From NCBI GenBank assembly GCA_903928275.1, contig CAIYQJ010000239.1:1-5555 (forward strand): DNA of 5,555 bases, in the 5' to 3' direction. Source of the DNA: an uncultured Chloroflexota bacterium. GTDB taxonomy: Bacteria > Chloroflexota > Limnocylindria > Limnocylindrales > CSP1-4. Shown here piece after piece: positions 5,246 to 5,555 of this stretch. The position numbers and the translations under genes were made by a program. Each line of letters begins with the position of its first letter. Position 1 is the stretch's first letter. The notes beneath the pieces are model-generated. The model saw only the letters and a list, made by a program, of their open reading frames with translations, was not told the DNA's origin and ran no database searches.

Positions 5246-5555
5246 CTACCCCGGGGCCGGCCCGGCGAGCTCGGCGAGGGTCACGACCGTCGTATCCGGC
5301 CACGCCGCGCGCAGCCGCGGTCCCCAGGACGCATCGTTCGTCATCACGTGCCGTGCCCCGACCGCCAGGCCCGACGCGACGACGAGGGCGTCGACGGACG
5401 AGAACCCCGCGTGCGCCCGCAGGCTCGCCGCGAGCTGGCCCGCGACCGCGTCGAGAGCGACGAGCCGCAGGTGCGGGAAGCCGTAGAGGAAGCCGATGGC
5501 GGCGCGGTGCGCGGAAGCTCCCGCGGCGATCGGGCGGACCAGGATCTCCATGACC
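5246..5555 (-). CDS. PIN-domain protein, probable VapC-type ribonuclease toxin (5' end outside window)
   Basis: Partial gene running off the right edge; about 102 codons are visible, down to a TAG at 5246-5248. The visible part matches the middle and C-terminal regions of PIN-domain proteins. It shows the conserved Glu in VMEILVRP (Glu codon 5546-5548), the helix-borne acidic residue in FSSVDALVVASGLAVGA, and the TNDASW motif with the fourth-site Asp. These residues coordinate Mg2+ for RNA cleavage. The first conserved Asp, expected near the N-terminus, lies beyond 5555. The ATG at 5551 is almost surely internal, because the frame continues to the edge and the PIN core needs residues before it. 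The stop lies 62 nt before the Xre antitoxin start, same strand. VapC-type function is inferred from the family; any VapB partner would be outside the window. Confidence 0.8.
   Translation of the reverse strand, partial: VMEILVRPIAAGASAHRAAIGFLYGFPHLRLVALDAVAGQLAASLRAHAGFSSVDALVVASGLAVGARHVMTNDASWGPRLRAAWPDTTVVTLAELAGPAPG

Noticed and set aside
5249..5551. ATG at 5549-5551 as the true start of the PIN-domain protein
   Set aside because: The frame stays open to the edge and the PIN core requires an N-terminal strand with the first conserved Asp, which must lie beyond 5555.

Overview
The window is very GC-rich, with strong G/C bias at third codon positions. Four of its genes appear to be read from leaderless transcripts: a TANNNT -10-like box sits 6-7 nt upstream of the start codon and no Shine-Dalgarno is evident. 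This style fits a high-GC actinomycete or a high-GC Chloroflexota lineage. I cannot place it further from the sequence alone.

Layout, left to right. Positions 1-148 hold no gene I can defend, but carry two copies of a 27-nt GC-rich repeat just past the end of a nucleoside hydrolase gene (149-1198, minus). Upstream of that gene, also on minus, is a two-gene toxin-antitoxin operon: hipB-like antitoxin (2480-2809) followed by hipA-like Ser/Thr kinase toxin (1252-2490), overlapping by 11 nt. A 139-nt AT-rich divergent spacer (2810-2948) carries the hipBA promoter, overlaid by two inverted repeats. An aldo/keto reductase gene (2949-3932) runs rightward from its other side. It converges, across a 100-nt gap with a small hairpin, on a second toxin-antitoxin operon on minus: an Xre/MbcA/ParS-type antitoxin (4554-5183) and a RES-domain toxin (4033-4557), joined by a 4-nt GTGA overlap. 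The right edge (5246-5555, minus) is the C-terminal two thirds or so of a PIN-domain protein, probably a VapC-type ribonuclease toxin whose start, and any VapB partner, lie outside the window.

So the 5.5 kb contains two complete toxin-antitoxin operons of unrelated mechanism (a kinase and an NAD+-degrading enzyme) and part of a probable third (a ribonuclease). Two ordinary metabolic genes lie between and beside them. In both complete operons the antitoxin is promoter-proximal and the toxin start lies inside the antitoxin's last codons, as expected for autoregulated, translationally coupled modules. No transposase, integrase, tRNA, rRNA or CRISPR array was seen.
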